NCBI GenBank assembly: GCA_038046085.1
Contig: JBBSWW010000018.1
Coordinates: 1-36,799 of the forward strand
From: GW2011-AR18 sp038046085
GTDB taxonomy: Archaea > Nanobdellota > Nanobdellia > SCGC-AAA011-G17 > GW2011-AR18
Direction of reading: 5' to 3'
DNA length: 36,799 nucleotides
Below, piece by piece: positions 1 to 7,438 of the stretch; within the stretch, counting starts at the first letter, position 1; each line of letters starts with the position of its first letter. The notes under the pieces are model-generated. The model was not told the origin of the DNA and did no database searches. It was given only the letters and a program-made list of their open reading frames with translations. Made by a program: the position numbers and the translations under genes.

Positions 1-1
1 T

Positions 2-2008
2 TTAACTAAATTTTAATTTCGGTGGTTGTTCTTTTTCTTCTTTCTTTTCTTCAGATTTCTTTTCTACTTTTACAATACTTTCACCTTTCTTTAAGAAGAA
101 ATATACTCCAACGCCTAATACTACGATAAATAATGGTATTAAGTAATCAAATAATGATCCTGTATCTGTCTTGTTTTCCGGTGTTGTTGTATTATTGACT
201 TCTGGTGTTGGTGCTGCCTGTTGTATTGTCTGTTCAGCTGCCTGTTGTGTTGTCTCTGGTGTTGTTGTTGTATTATTTGATTCAGTAGTTGTCTGCTCCC
301 CAGAAGCTGAAGCACTGTTATCTGCACTGCTATTTGTATTATTTATTTCATTTGTTTTGTATGTAAAGCTTGAGAAGTGTGATGTCTTGAATGTTAATTT
401 ATTACTTTGACAATTTATTGAGATGCATGAAGGATCTGTTGTTCCGTTGCATACAACTCCATTTGTTAATAATTCATCTCTTGTATTGTATAAGTTTTCT
501 GAATAGATTATATTTAATGTATTTGTACAGGTTACATTTCTTATTAGGACATTAGCACTGCTATTCAATGTCTGGTCTAGTGCTGTTGCATTGAATAATA
601 TTAATCCATTCTTGAAATCTATTGCTTTATCAAAATCCTGATTATATACATTTACTTTATTGTTCCATGTTATTTCTGCATTATCATTTCCTAGTATTAA
701 TCCTGAGACGTTTTTAAGATTTTCAGAATCATATAATTTTGTTGTTGCTGAATTATTGAATTCAGAATATTTTGGATAATTTATTTCTAATAATAAGTTA
801 TTCTGTAATGAATTAGCATTTATTGTTGTTGTATTTTTTATTCCTGATTTTGTGAATTCTACATAATAATCATGTAATATCTCCTGGCTTCCTATTTTTT
901 TAGCTAATAATTCAACAAGTAATGTTCCGTTATTATCGCTAACACCTGTATACTCTGTCTTATTATTATAATAGACTTCAACTTTTACATTCTGTAATGC
1001 ACTCTGTTTTGTATTTATCACATTTAATCTGAATTGTTCATATAATAATATTTTATCACTATCAGCTAGGTTGAATTTTGTTTTATCATAAACACTAGTT
1101 TTTATTGTTACATTTCCTGTATTCTTAGTTACTATATTTTTTACACTGTTTGTTATATCAGAATTTAATATATAATTGTCATCTGAATTATCATTCTCTA
1201 CCCCAACACTATTTAGTTGTGTTGAACTTATTTTTACTTTTATTATTGAATTGTTTCCTTTTACATTATTGTATGTGATAGCATTATTTTTATTCTCATT
1301 TATTATTGAATCAGCTAAGACATTATTGCTTGAGCTTCCAGTAAAAAATAATCCATTCTCAACTGAATTAAGTGTTGAATAACTAAAGATATTCTTGTTT
1401 GAATCTGTGATTGATATTGCTTTTCCTGTTGTTGATTGTATTGTTAGATTTGCAAACTTATTTTGGTTTGAAGAGACTAATAGTATACTATCACTTCCGT
1501 TCAGTATCATGGTATCTTTTACAAGGTTATTGCTTGAGCTTAATTTTAATGAAGTTCCTGTTCCTGTGAATATACAATTCTTTACAACAGCACCATCTCC
1601 CTGTAATTCAACAGAAGGATTTCCAACACTTATCTTATAATAGTTACAATCTAATGTTATTCCTGATTTAAGTATGAAACAATTCTGTGACATAGTATCA
1701 TTCACATCTTTTGTTAATATCTTATTCTCTGATAATTCTCCAGAACATATATTCTCAGTATCAACGGTAACATTCTCATTTACAGTTTCATTGGTTGTTA
1801 CTGTCTCATTTGTACTCTCATTTGATAAACCTTCAGATACTGCATATCCTGTTATTGATGTAGATAATGATCCTGAGAATAATCCTAAATTAAAATTATT
1901 ACTTATATAAATAAATGTAAGCATTAAAACTAAAGATACTAAAACACTAGTTAAAAGCATTGCATGATGAGGTCTTTTTCCTCGTGCATTCACTCTACTC
2001 TTTTTCAT
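2..2008 (-). CDS. Membrane-anchored parallel beta-helix (NosD/CASH-like) surface protein
   Basis: The 668-residue protein is probably displayed on the outer face of the membrane. An N-terminal hydrophobic segment (about 18-37) follows a basic start, and a second one (about 624-642) precedes a Lys/Glu-rich cytoplasmic tail. Between them, roughly residues 90-300 show degenerate repeats with the N/S-rich spacing of right-handed beta-helix proteins (recurrent N-x-I/F and 'SNNL/SSSNNV' units). A Thr/Gln/Pro-rich stalk (about 565-620) lies before the last membrane segment. Many N-X-S/T sequons occur, four of them around residues 62-80, fitting N-glycosylation by the AglB in this window. The motif ITGYAV just after the first hydrophobic segment is one I have seen in other DPANN surface proteins (recollection only). 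The gene is complete, with its TAA at 2-4. A TATA-like stretch near 2029-2042 suits a leaderless start. Ligand or enzymatic role unknown. Confidence 0.75.
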   Translation of the reverse strand: MKKSRVNARGKRPHHAMLLTSVLVSLVLMLTFIYISNNFNLGLFSGSLSTSITGYAVSEGLSNESTNETVTTNETVNENVTVDTENICSGELSENKILTKDVNDTMSQNCFILKSGITLDCNYYKISVGNPSVELQGDGAVVKNCIFTGTGTSLKLSSSNNLVKDTMILNGSDSILLVSSNQNKFANLTIQSTTGKAISITDSNKNIFSYSTLNSVENGLFFTGSSSNNVLADSIINENKNNAITYNNVKGNNSIIKVKISSTQLNSVGVENDNSDDNYILNSDITNSVKNIVTKNTGNVTIKTSVYDKTKFNLADSDKILLYEQFRLNVINTKQSALQNVKVEVYYNNKTEYTGVSDNNGTLLVELLAKKIGSQEILHDYYVEFTKSGIKNTTTINANSLQNNLLLEINYPKYSEFNNSATTKLYDSENLKNVSGLILGNDNAEITWNNKVNVYNQDFDKAIDFKNGLILFNATALDQTLNSSANVLIRNVTCTNTLNIIYSENLYNTRDELLTNGVVCNGTTDPSCISINCQSNKLTFKTSHFSSFTYKTNEINNTNSSADNSASASGEQTTTESNNTTTTPETTQQAAEQTIQQAAPTPEVNNTTTPENKTDTGSLFDYLIPLFIVVLGVGVYFFLKKGESIVKVEKKSEEKKEEKEQPPKLKFS

Positions 2009-2053
2009 GTAACATTTAAAGCAATTAACTAGTAAATAAATCTAACGAAATTT

Positions 2054-2536
2054 TTAATTATGTTTTCTTAATAAAGTTTCTACCTTTTTGTATGTTTCAT
2101 CAGGATTATTGATATACTGTATTATTATTCCCCCTCCAAAACTTCCTCCACGGTTACTATACCCTTCATGTCCAGCTGTAACTAATCTTATTGTTCCTGT
2201 TCCAAACACTCTATCCCATAATGTTCTTATTAAGACACAATCTGTTACTTTTGTATATCTTACTGTTCTTTGTACTATGTTTATGAAACCCTCATAGAAT
2301 TCTGCCTTATTTTCATAGAATAAATACCTTCTTGCCCTTAGATTCATTAATCTGAAGAATATTGAAAAAAATCCTGTTATAAAGAATACTAATACTCCAT
2401 ATATTACTTGTCTTGTGAATAGACCTACTGCTGCACCAAATATAGTTGAGGTTATTAATGCTCCAATTATGACAGGTATTATAGCTACAGCCATTTGAGG
2501 TCTTAATTCAAATAATATTTTTTCAGGTTTTTCCAT
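2054..2536 (-). CDS. bPH2-domain membrane protein (YdbS-like)
   Basis: This 160-residue protein has two adjacent hydrophobic segments (about 13-36 and 42-64) followed by a bacterial-type PH domain (about 68-155). The hallmark of the family is visible after the hairpin: a Y-rich strand (RRYLFYENKAEFYEG), then an R/K-x-T-K-V-x-D strand and W-D-R-V-F-G-x-G-T-I, the turn typical of bPH2 (DUF304) proteins. Such proteins sit in the cytoplasmic membrane with the PH domain on the cytoplasmic side; their precise function is mostly unknown. A TTTAAA element at 2561-2566, 27 bp before the ATG, suggests a leaderless, separate transcript divergent from uS10. Domain call is good; function is open. Confidence 0.75.
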   Translation of the reverse strand: MEKPEKILFELRPQMAVAIIPVIIGALITSTIFGAAVGLFTRQVIYGVLVFFITGFFSIFFRLMNLRARRYLFYENKAEFYEGFINIVQRTVRYTKVTDCVLIRTLWDRVFGTGTIRLVTAGHEGYSNRGGSFGGGIIIQYINNPDETYKKVETLLRKHN

Positions 2537-2584
2537 ATATAAGTAGTACTAATGGTAATATTTAAAACTTATCACAGGGAAACC

Positions 2585-2592
2585 TTTATAAA
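2585..2592 (+). promoter_or_regulatory. TATA box of the uS10 gene, fixing a leaderless start
   Basis: TTTATAAA is centred 26.5 bp before the ATG at 2615, the archaeal TATA-to-start-site distance, so transcription should begin at or next to that ATG. An in-frame ATG at 2552 lies upstream of this promoter and cannot be the start of this transcript. Confidence 0.7.
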
Positions 2593-2614
2593 ACCTGTTT
2601 TTATCCAATTTTAT

Positions 2615-2926
2615 ATGCAAACAGCAAGAATCAAATTAGCATCAGCAGAGATTGATAAGCTAAATGAAGTATTAGATTCTATTATTGAAATTGCTAAGAA
2701 GACTAACACTATAATCAAGGGACCTATTCCTTTTCCTACTAAAAAACTTAAGATTACTACAAGAAAGACACCTTGCGGTGATGGTAAAGCTAGTTTTGAC
2801 AGGTTTGAGATGAGAGTCCATAAGAGGCTTATTGATTTAGGTTTAGATGAGAGAGCTTTAAGGCTTATTATGAGAGTTCCTTTACCTAAAGGTGTTAATA
2901 TTGAGATTAATCTTTTAGAGAGATAA
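2615..2926 (+). CDS. rps10: Small ribosomal subunit protein uS10
   Basis: Component of the 30S head; in archaea and eukaryotes it corresponds to S10/S20e. The 103-residue product begins MQTARIKLAS and contains the typical GPIPFPTKK loop, followed by T-R-K-T-P-C-G-D-G and F-D-R-F-E-M-R-V-H-K-R, then the C-terminal strand with 'MRVPLPKGVNIEI'. Length matches the family (about 100-105). The start at 2615 is preferred over an in-frame ATG 63 bp upstream because the homologous sequence begins here and a TATA box sits 26 bp before it. In many archaea this gene directly follows the EF-1A gene; here EF-1A lies 2.2 kb away on the other strand. Its TAA shares a base with the ATG of the next gene. Confidence 0.97.
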   Translation: MQTARIKLASAEIDKLNEVLDSIIEIAKKTNTIIKGPIPFPTKKLKITTRKTPCGDGKASFDRFEMRVHKRLIDLGLDERALRLIMRVPLPKGVNIEINLLER

Positions 2927-3231
2927 TGCAGCAAGTTCTTATTGAAAATAAAAAGCCATTTAATCATGATGATGGTAAAAGATTTCTTGATGAAATAATT
3001 AGGATATTTGATGTTAAACCTTCGACTTCATATGTTATGTTAGGCGATTTTCCAAGTATACAATATCACAGCACATATTTTATCAATGACATTAATATTG
3101 TTGTTGATTCTAAGTTTATTGCTAAAGAAAATAATGGTGTTTACATTAAAGTATTATTATATTCAGAATATTGTAATGTTGATGATTTAGCATCTAGGAT
3201 TAGAGATATTGATCATGTAAATTTTAAATGA
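2926..3231 (+). CDS. Unknown protein translationally coupled to uS10
   Basis: A 101-residue soluble protein whose ATG overlaps the uS10 stop codon (TAATG), so it is almost certainly co-translated with uS10. No signal peptide, membrane segment, cysteine pair or motif I recognise. It shows alternating beta/alpha character: an N-terminal helix (F-N-H-D-D-G-K-R-F-L-D-E-I-I-R-I-F), then strands around Y-V-M-L-G-D-F and I-N-I-V-V-D-S-K-F, then a final helix with D-D-L-A-S-R-I-R-D-I. The gene ends directly next to the convergent protease gene. The coupling hints at a role linked to translation or at shared dosage only; function is unknown. Confidence 0.75.
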   Translation: MQQVLIENKKPFNHDDGKRFLDEIIRIFDVKPSTSYVMLGDFPSIQYHSTYFINDINIVVDSKFIAKENNGVYIKVLLYSEYCNVDDLASRIRDIDHVNFK

Positions 3232-4173
3232 TTAACCTGCATCTCTTCTTATCAGTTCATCACTTATTATTTTTACATTGTTAGAGGATATTGCAAATCC
3301 TAATCCCTCAAATCCTGAGATTTTCATTGTATTTATCCCGATTATTTTTCCAGCTTTATTTACTAATGGTCCGCCAGAATTTCCAGGATTTATTGGCACA
3401 TCTGTCTGTAAATATTTTATTCCATTGTTCATTCTTATTGCACTTATTATTCCCTCTGTGACTGTAAAATCTAATCCTCCAGGACTTCCCATTGCTATTA
3501 CTTTTTCTCCTATTACTACATCATCAGAATTTGCAAAATCTAATTTACTATATGTTCCTTCTATCTTTAATACAGCAACATCAGCATTAGCATCATACCC
3601 TGCTAATCTTGCAGTACGTGTAGAACCATCAATAAGCATTGCATTTAATGTATTCTTTCCTTGTACTACATGATAATTAGTTACTAAATATCCTCTTGTA
3701 TCAACAATAACTCCAGATCCTACTGAATTCTCTGTTTTTATGCTTACAGCAGCTTTTGTCACACTGCTTATTATTGCTGTAAAGTCTTGGCTCTCTATAT
3801 TTATGTCCAGTAAATCCTCTTGTAATCCTTTTATTTTTTCATCAGATTCTTGTTTTGCCTGTGTTAATTGTGTATTCAATCCAGTGATATCATTTTTCAA
3901 TACCTGCTGTGTTGTATCTATCTTCGTTGTTAATTCTGTTTTGACATTGCTAGTTTTAGTATCAACATCTTTTGATAAAGTAGTTATTTTTCCATCAACT
4001 TGTTTCTGTAAAGTATCTAATTTAGTATCATATTGCTGTTTGTTCTGCTCTAATTGTAGATTGAAATCAGATTCAAGACCTTTTATTGTACGCTCAGTAT
4101 AATATCCTACTCCTGTAGTGCTTATTATTAATAATGATAATGTTATTAAAAATAATACTTTATAATTTTCCAT
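3232..4173 (-). CDS. Membrane-anchored trypsin-like serine protease (HtrA/DegP-type catalytic domain)
   Basis: The 313-residue protein has an N-terminal membrane anchor (about 6-24), a long coiled coil (about 28-120, K/Q/D/T-rich heptads), and an S1-type protease domain (about 132-310). The catalytic triad is visible: His168 in TNYHVV, Asp198 in NADVAVLK and Ser266 in PGNSGGP, plus the D-V-P-I-N-P-G lead-in typical of HtrA proteases. There is no PDZ domain; the protein stops right after the protease fold. It likely acts outside the cytoplasmic membrane in protein quality control or maturation. Substrates are unknown. A TTTTAAAT element about 27 bp before the ATG suggests its own leaderless transcript although the Nudix-like gene lies just upstream. 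Confidence 0.9.
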   Translation of the reverse strand: MENYKVLFLITLSLLIISTTGVGYYTERTIKGLESDFNLQLEQNKQQYDTKLDTLQKQVDGKITTLSKDVDTKTSNVKTELTTKIDTTQQVLKNDITGLNTQLTQAKQESDEKIKGLQEDLLDINIESQDFTAIISSVTKAAVSIKTENSVGSGVIVDTRGYLVTNYHVVQGKNTLNAMLIDGSTRTARLAGYDANADVAVLKIEGTYSKLDFANSDDVVIGEKVIAMGSPGGLDFTVTEGIISAIRMNNGIKYLQTDVPINPGNSGGPLVNKAGKIIGINTMKISGFEGLGFAISSNNVKIISDELIRRDAG

Positions 4174-4197
4174 AATAAATAAACATGCTCTTTACTT

Positions 4198-4725
4198 TTA
4201 AATTTTATGAATTTTTCTTCTTAATAGGTTCATTGCAATTATAGAAGCTTCAGCTTTTGGGTGCATAGTAAATGGATAATAAACTTCTTCATCTGTAAGA
4301 TTATTCATCTTAATGTGATAATTAGCCAGTTTCAAGAATGCTTCATCATAACCAAAAAAACCAACTGCTCTTATATCTGTAGGTCTTGGTAAACTAATTT
4401 TCCCATTAGACCTATAAAAACTTCCTGCATATATATAGAGTTTAGATTCGCCATTTGATCCTGCGGACGATTGATAAAATCCAACATCTAAATTGTCAGT
4501 AATATGATTTCTTGGAATTCCAAGTTTTTGTGTTAAACACCTATAGAATGCCTCAGCAAAAGTTTCTCCATCTCTAACTACTGTTTGTGGAAGTTCCCAA
4601 TGTCCCCCTAACTTTACAAGTAAATAATCCCAATCTTGCAAAACTCCAAGTCTGCGAATAATTGGCACTACAGTAGGTATAAAAAGATCTTTCCTAGATT
4701 GATTCACTAATTCATCAATATTCAT
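4198..4725 (-). CDS. Nudix-fold protein with degenerate catalytic box
   Basis: 175 residues with Nudix-hydrolase layout: an initial strand V-V-P-I-I-R-R, a strand YLLVKLGGHWELP, and the box region G53-E54...R62-C-L-T-Q-K-L-G-I70. In the canonical box GX5EX7REUXEEXGU the metal-binding glutamates fall in R-E-x-x-E-E; here these positions read R62-C63-x-x-Q66-K67, so all three are replaced. Upstream, W-E-L-P replaces the usual W-x-L-P-G-G. The fold call rests on this spacing; pyrophosphohydrolase activity is doubtful, and it may bind nucleotides or RNA without cleavage. A TTTTAAA element 25 bp before the ATG supports a leaderless start. It follows the EF-1A and 83-residue genes on the same strand. 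Confidence 0.65.
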   Translation of the reverse strand: MNIDELVNQSRKDLFIPTVVPIIRRLGVLQDWDYLLVKLGGHWELPQTVVRDGETFAEAFYRCLTQKLGIPRNHITDNLDVGFYQSSAGSNGESKLYIYAGSFYRSNGKISLPRPTDIRAVGFFGYDEAFLKLANYHIKMNNLTDEEVYYPFTMHPKAEASIIAMNLLRRKIHKI

Positions 4726-4791
4726 AAGTTTTAGAATCTAGAAAAGTTTTAAAGCTTATTCAGGAGAATTAATTGCCCTTAAGCCTCTTTC

Positions 4792-5043
4792 TTATGAAAG
4801 CAATTTTATTCTATGATCAAGTGTTTGTAGAGCTATTCTTCTATCTACAAAATCTATACATATGCCTAAAATTTCAGGAAATGTTGAATTATCTATTAAA
4901 TAAGTTCTTAGATAATTGTATCCTTTTATTTTATCATCTCTAACTTCAGCATCGTATTCTATTTTGCTTCTAGAACTCCCAAAACTATAAAGTTCTGGCA
5001 TATCTTTAGGGAATCTTAAAAATACATATATGTCATTTGCCAT
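4792..5043 (-). CDS. Unknown 83-residue protein downstream of EF-1A
   Basis: A small, soluble, charged protein with no recognised motif; it begins MANDIYVFLRFPKDM and has a mixed alpha/beta look with a short hydrophobic strand I-L-G-I-C-I-D-F-V-D. It lies 48 bp after the EF-1A stop on the same strand. An A/T-rich TATA-like stretch (5062-5072) about 25 bp before the ATG suggests it can be transcribed alone, leaderless. Coding status is inferred from the clean ORF, its fit between neighbours and the promoter spacing. Confidence 0.6.
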   Translation of the reverse strand: MANDIYVFLRFPKDMPELYSFGSSRSKIEYDAEVRDDKIKGYNYLRTYLIDNSTFPEILGICIDFVDRRIALQTLDHRIKLLS

Positions 5044-5091
5044 TTTAAAAATTAAGAATTAAATTAATAAAAAAATAAATAGTTAGAAGGT

Positions 5092-6372
5092 TTACTTCTT
5101 AACTGATTCTAAACACATTCCAGCTGCTACTGTCTGTCCTGCATCTCTAATAGCGAACCTGCTCATCTGAGGTATTTCTTTAACCTTCTCGATTACTAAT
5201 GGTTTTGTAGGTTTTATTACTACTATTGCTGCATCTCCATTCTTTAGCATATCTGGATTTTCTTGTAATACTTCTCCAGTTGCCGGATTTAGTTTCTTGA
5301 CAAGTTTTGTTATCTGACATGCTACTTGTGCTGTATGTATGTGGAATACTGGCGTATATCCAACTGTCAATACACTTGGGTGGTTTATTACAACTATCTG
5401 CGCTGTAAACTCACTTACAACTGTTGGTGGACTATCCTCTCTTCCTAATACATCTCCTCTAGCAATGTCTTTCTTGTTGATTCCTCTTACTGAGAATCCT
5501 ACATTGTCTCCAGGTTCTGCCTGTTGGATTTGTTCGTGGTGCATCTCTATTGTCTTAACTTCTCCTTTTACACCATTTCCTTCTCTTGCAGGGACTATTA
5601 TTACCTTATCTCCAAGTTTCATTACTCCAGTTTCTACTCTTCCAACTGGTACTACTCCAATACCTGTAATGTTGTATACATCCTGTAATGGTAGTCTTAA
5701 TGGTAATGTTGTTGGTTTTACTGGCATTTCGAACTTATCAATCTGTTCAATTACTGTTGGTCCTGTATACCATGACATCTTGTCTGATTTTTTTACAACG
5801 TTTTCTCCAAGGTATGCTGCTGTTGGTATGAATTGTACTTTATCTAATTTGTATCCAACACCCTTTAGTAATGTTCCAAGTTCTGTTTTAACTTTCTCAA
5901 ATCTGTCTTGAGCGTAGTTTACTACATCCATCTTGTTTACTAATACACATACTTGATTTACTCCGAATGTTTTCAATAAGAAAATGTGCTCTTTAGTCTG
6001 TGCCATTGCTCCATCTGGTGCTGCAACTACTAAGTATGCTACATCTGCCTGGCTTGCTCCAGTAATCATGTTCTTGATGAAATCTCTGTGTCCAGGTGCA
6101 TCTATAATTGTGCAATCGTATACTTTTGTCAGGAATCTCTTGTGATTTAAATCAATTGTAACTCCTCTCTCTCTTTCTTCTTTAAGATTGTCCATTACGA
6201 ATGCGAATTCAAATCCTACTTTTCCTACCTGTTGAGCTAATTCCTTTAACTTTTTCATATCCTGTTCTGGAATTACTCCACCATCGAACATAAGTCTACC
6301 TACGCATGTACTCTTTCCGTGGTCTACGTGACCTACAAATACTACATTTAAGTGTGGTTTTTCTTTAGCCAT
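5092..6372 (-). CDS. tuf: Translation elongation factor 1-alpha (aEF-1A)
   Basis: GTPase that delivers aminoacyl-tRNA to the ribosomal A site. The 426-residue length is normal for archaeal EF-1A. G-motifs are all present: P-loop GHVDHGKST (14-22), switch I ERGVTID with Thr72, DAPGH (91-95) and NKMD (146-149). Domains II and III follow, with GVVPVGRVETG and the C-terminal R-F-A-I-R-D-A-G-Q-T-V-A-A-G. Unlike most first genes here, it appears to carry a leader of about 33 nt: the TATA box is centred near 6431 and a GGGGG run lies 8 nt before the ATG. The canonical downstream partner uS10 is not adjacent. Identification is certain. Confidence 0.99.
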   Translation of the reverse strand: MAKEKPHLNVVFVGHVDHGKSTCVGRLMFDGGVIPEQDMKKLKELAQQVGKVGFEFAFVMDNLKEERERGVTIDLNHKRFLTKVYDCTIIDAPGHRDFIKNMITGASQADVAYLVVAAPDGAMAQTKEHIFLLKTFGVNQVCVLVNKMDVVNYAQDRFEKVKTELGTLLKGVGYKLDKVQFIPTAAYLGENVVKKSDKMSWYTGPTVIEQIDKFEMPVKPTTLPLRLPLQDVYNITGIGVVPVGRVETGVMKLGDKVIIVPAREGNGVKGEVKTIEMHHEQIQQAEPGDNVGFSVRGINKKDIARGDVLGREDSPPTVVSEFTAQIVVINHPSVLTVGYTPVFHIHTAQVACQITKLVKKLNPATGEVLQENPDMLKNGDAAIVVIKPTKPLVIEKVKEIPQMSRFAIRDAGQTVAAGMCLESVKK

Positions 6373-6380
6373 TATTTATT

Positions 6381-6435
6381 CCCCCATAATTTTAGATTAT
6401 GATATATTCTGTTGGAATCTATGACTATTTATAAA
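6381..6435 (-). promoter_or_regulatory. EF-1A promoter and Shine-Dalgarno-like leader
   Basis: On the minus strand TTTATAAA (6428-6435) predicts a start site near 6405, leaving a leader of about 33 nt. That leader contains GGGGG (6381-6385) 8 nt before the ATG at 6372. This differs from the leaderless arrangement of most neighbouring genes and may reflect the need for strong initiation. Confidence 0.55.
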
Positions 6436-6493
6436 GATTTCTACAACGTATGATCTGTTAAATATTTAAATATAAGGCTTTAGACTGCTTTCT

Positions 6494-7147
6494 ATGGAAG
6501 TTAAGAAAGTATCTGCTAAGGTTTTGAAAGCTGAATTATTATGTAATAATATTAAATTAATTAGGCTAAAAGTTGATAATTCTAAAGATTTCTTACCTGG
6601 TAATTCTATTGCTCTTCATATTGATAATTCACAAAAATATTTCTCAGTTGTATATAGTTCATTTGATTATGTTGATATTATGGTTAAATTAACTGAAAGT
6701 AAATCAACAATCTTTATTTTCAATATGAAAGAAGATGATACTGTTGAGATATCTGGTCCTCATAGTAAGGCTTTTGATTTATCTCATTCTGATCACCTTA
6801 CATTTATAGCTGGTGGTTCTGGTATTGCAAATTTTTTATATGCTTTAAAATGTTTATACGAAAATAAATCAGCAGTTTCTGTTAATATTATTTTTAGTTC
6901 TCGTCATCCTGAAGAATTTGTTTTCAAGAAGGATCTTGATAATTATTCTAAGACATCTAATTTCAGGACTCATTATGTTGTTACAAAATCAGAACCCAGA
7001 ATTAATCAGGAATATCTCCATAGTTTTGTTAAAGATAATAAAGGGATTTTCTATATCTGTGGTCCTAAATCAATGATTTCTGATGTTGCTTCTTACCTTA
7101 AGAATTTAAAAGTTCCTGAAGAAAGGATTATTTATGATAAATATTAA
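6494..7147 (+). CDS. FNR-type flavin/NAD(P)H oxidoreductase
   Basis: 217-residue ferredoxin-NADP reductase-superfamily protein without an iron-sulfur domain. An N-terminal beta-barrel (about 1-98) contains a divergent flavin motif around K48-Y-F-S51. The nucleotide-binding half has F-I-A-G-G-S-G-I-A (104-112), equivalent to the GGxG(I/T)AP pyridine-nucleotide motif, and C189-G-P-K-S-M near the end. Such modules shuttle electrons between NAD(P)H and a partner (dihydroorotate dehydrogenase, sulfhydrogenase or ferredoxin); no partner gene is adjacent, so the substrate is unknown. A TTTAAATA element (6465-6472) 25.5 bp before the ATG supports a leaderless start. Family confident, role open. Confidence 0.8.
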   Translation: MEVKKVSAKVLKAELLCNNIKLIRLKVDNSKDFLPGNSIALHIDNSQKYFSVVYSSFDYVDIMVKLTESKSTIFIFNMKEDDTVEISGPHSKAFDLSHSDHLTFIAGGSGIANFLYALKCLYENKSAVSVNIIFSSRHPEEFVFKKDLDNYSKTSNFRTHYVVTKSEPRINQEYLHSFVKDNKGIFYICGPKSMISDVASYLKNLKVPEERIIYDKY

Positions 7148-7175
7148 CTAAAAAAATTCTAAAGTTAAAAATAGT

Positions 7176-7406
7176 CTATGATAGATCATAGAATCCTTCT
7201 GGAAATCTTCCATCAAGTTCATATTGTAATTTTGCAAATGCTAGATCTCTATCTTCAGGACTTATTGTATTGTCTCTTATATGAAAATTCAATTCTCTGT
7301 TTGCTTCATTTTCATGATTAATTCCATATCTGTAAGAATTTTTCATTTCAACTACAGCGTTTGTTATTAATAATAATTCAAGGTTTATATCTGATATTTG
7401 TCTCAT
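7176..7406 (-). CDS. Unknown 76-residue protein
   Basis: Short acidic, mostly helical protein with no membrane segment or recognised motif; the C-terminal half contains S-P-E-D-R-D-L-A-F-A-K-L-Q-Y-E-L. It is downstream of, and on the same strand as, the 241-residue gene, with 32 bp between. A TATA-like stretch (7429-7438) centred about 26 bp before the ATG suggests a leaderless start. No function can be assigned. Confidence 0.55.
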   Translation of the reverse strand: MRQISDINLELLLITNAVVEMKNSYRYGINHENEANRELNFHIRDNTISPEDRDLAFAKLQYELDGRFPEGFYDLS

Positions 7407-7438
7407 AATTAAGATTAGGTGATTGAAGATTAATAAAC

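Noticed and set aside
171..410. Low-complexity V/S-rich plus-strand frame
   Set aside because: Arises from the repetitive Thr/Gln-rich stalk codons of the beta-helix protein on the other strand.
5339..5911. 190-codon plus-strand frame inside EF-1A
   Set aside because: Antisense shadow of a certain gene; no promoter, SD or recognisable family.
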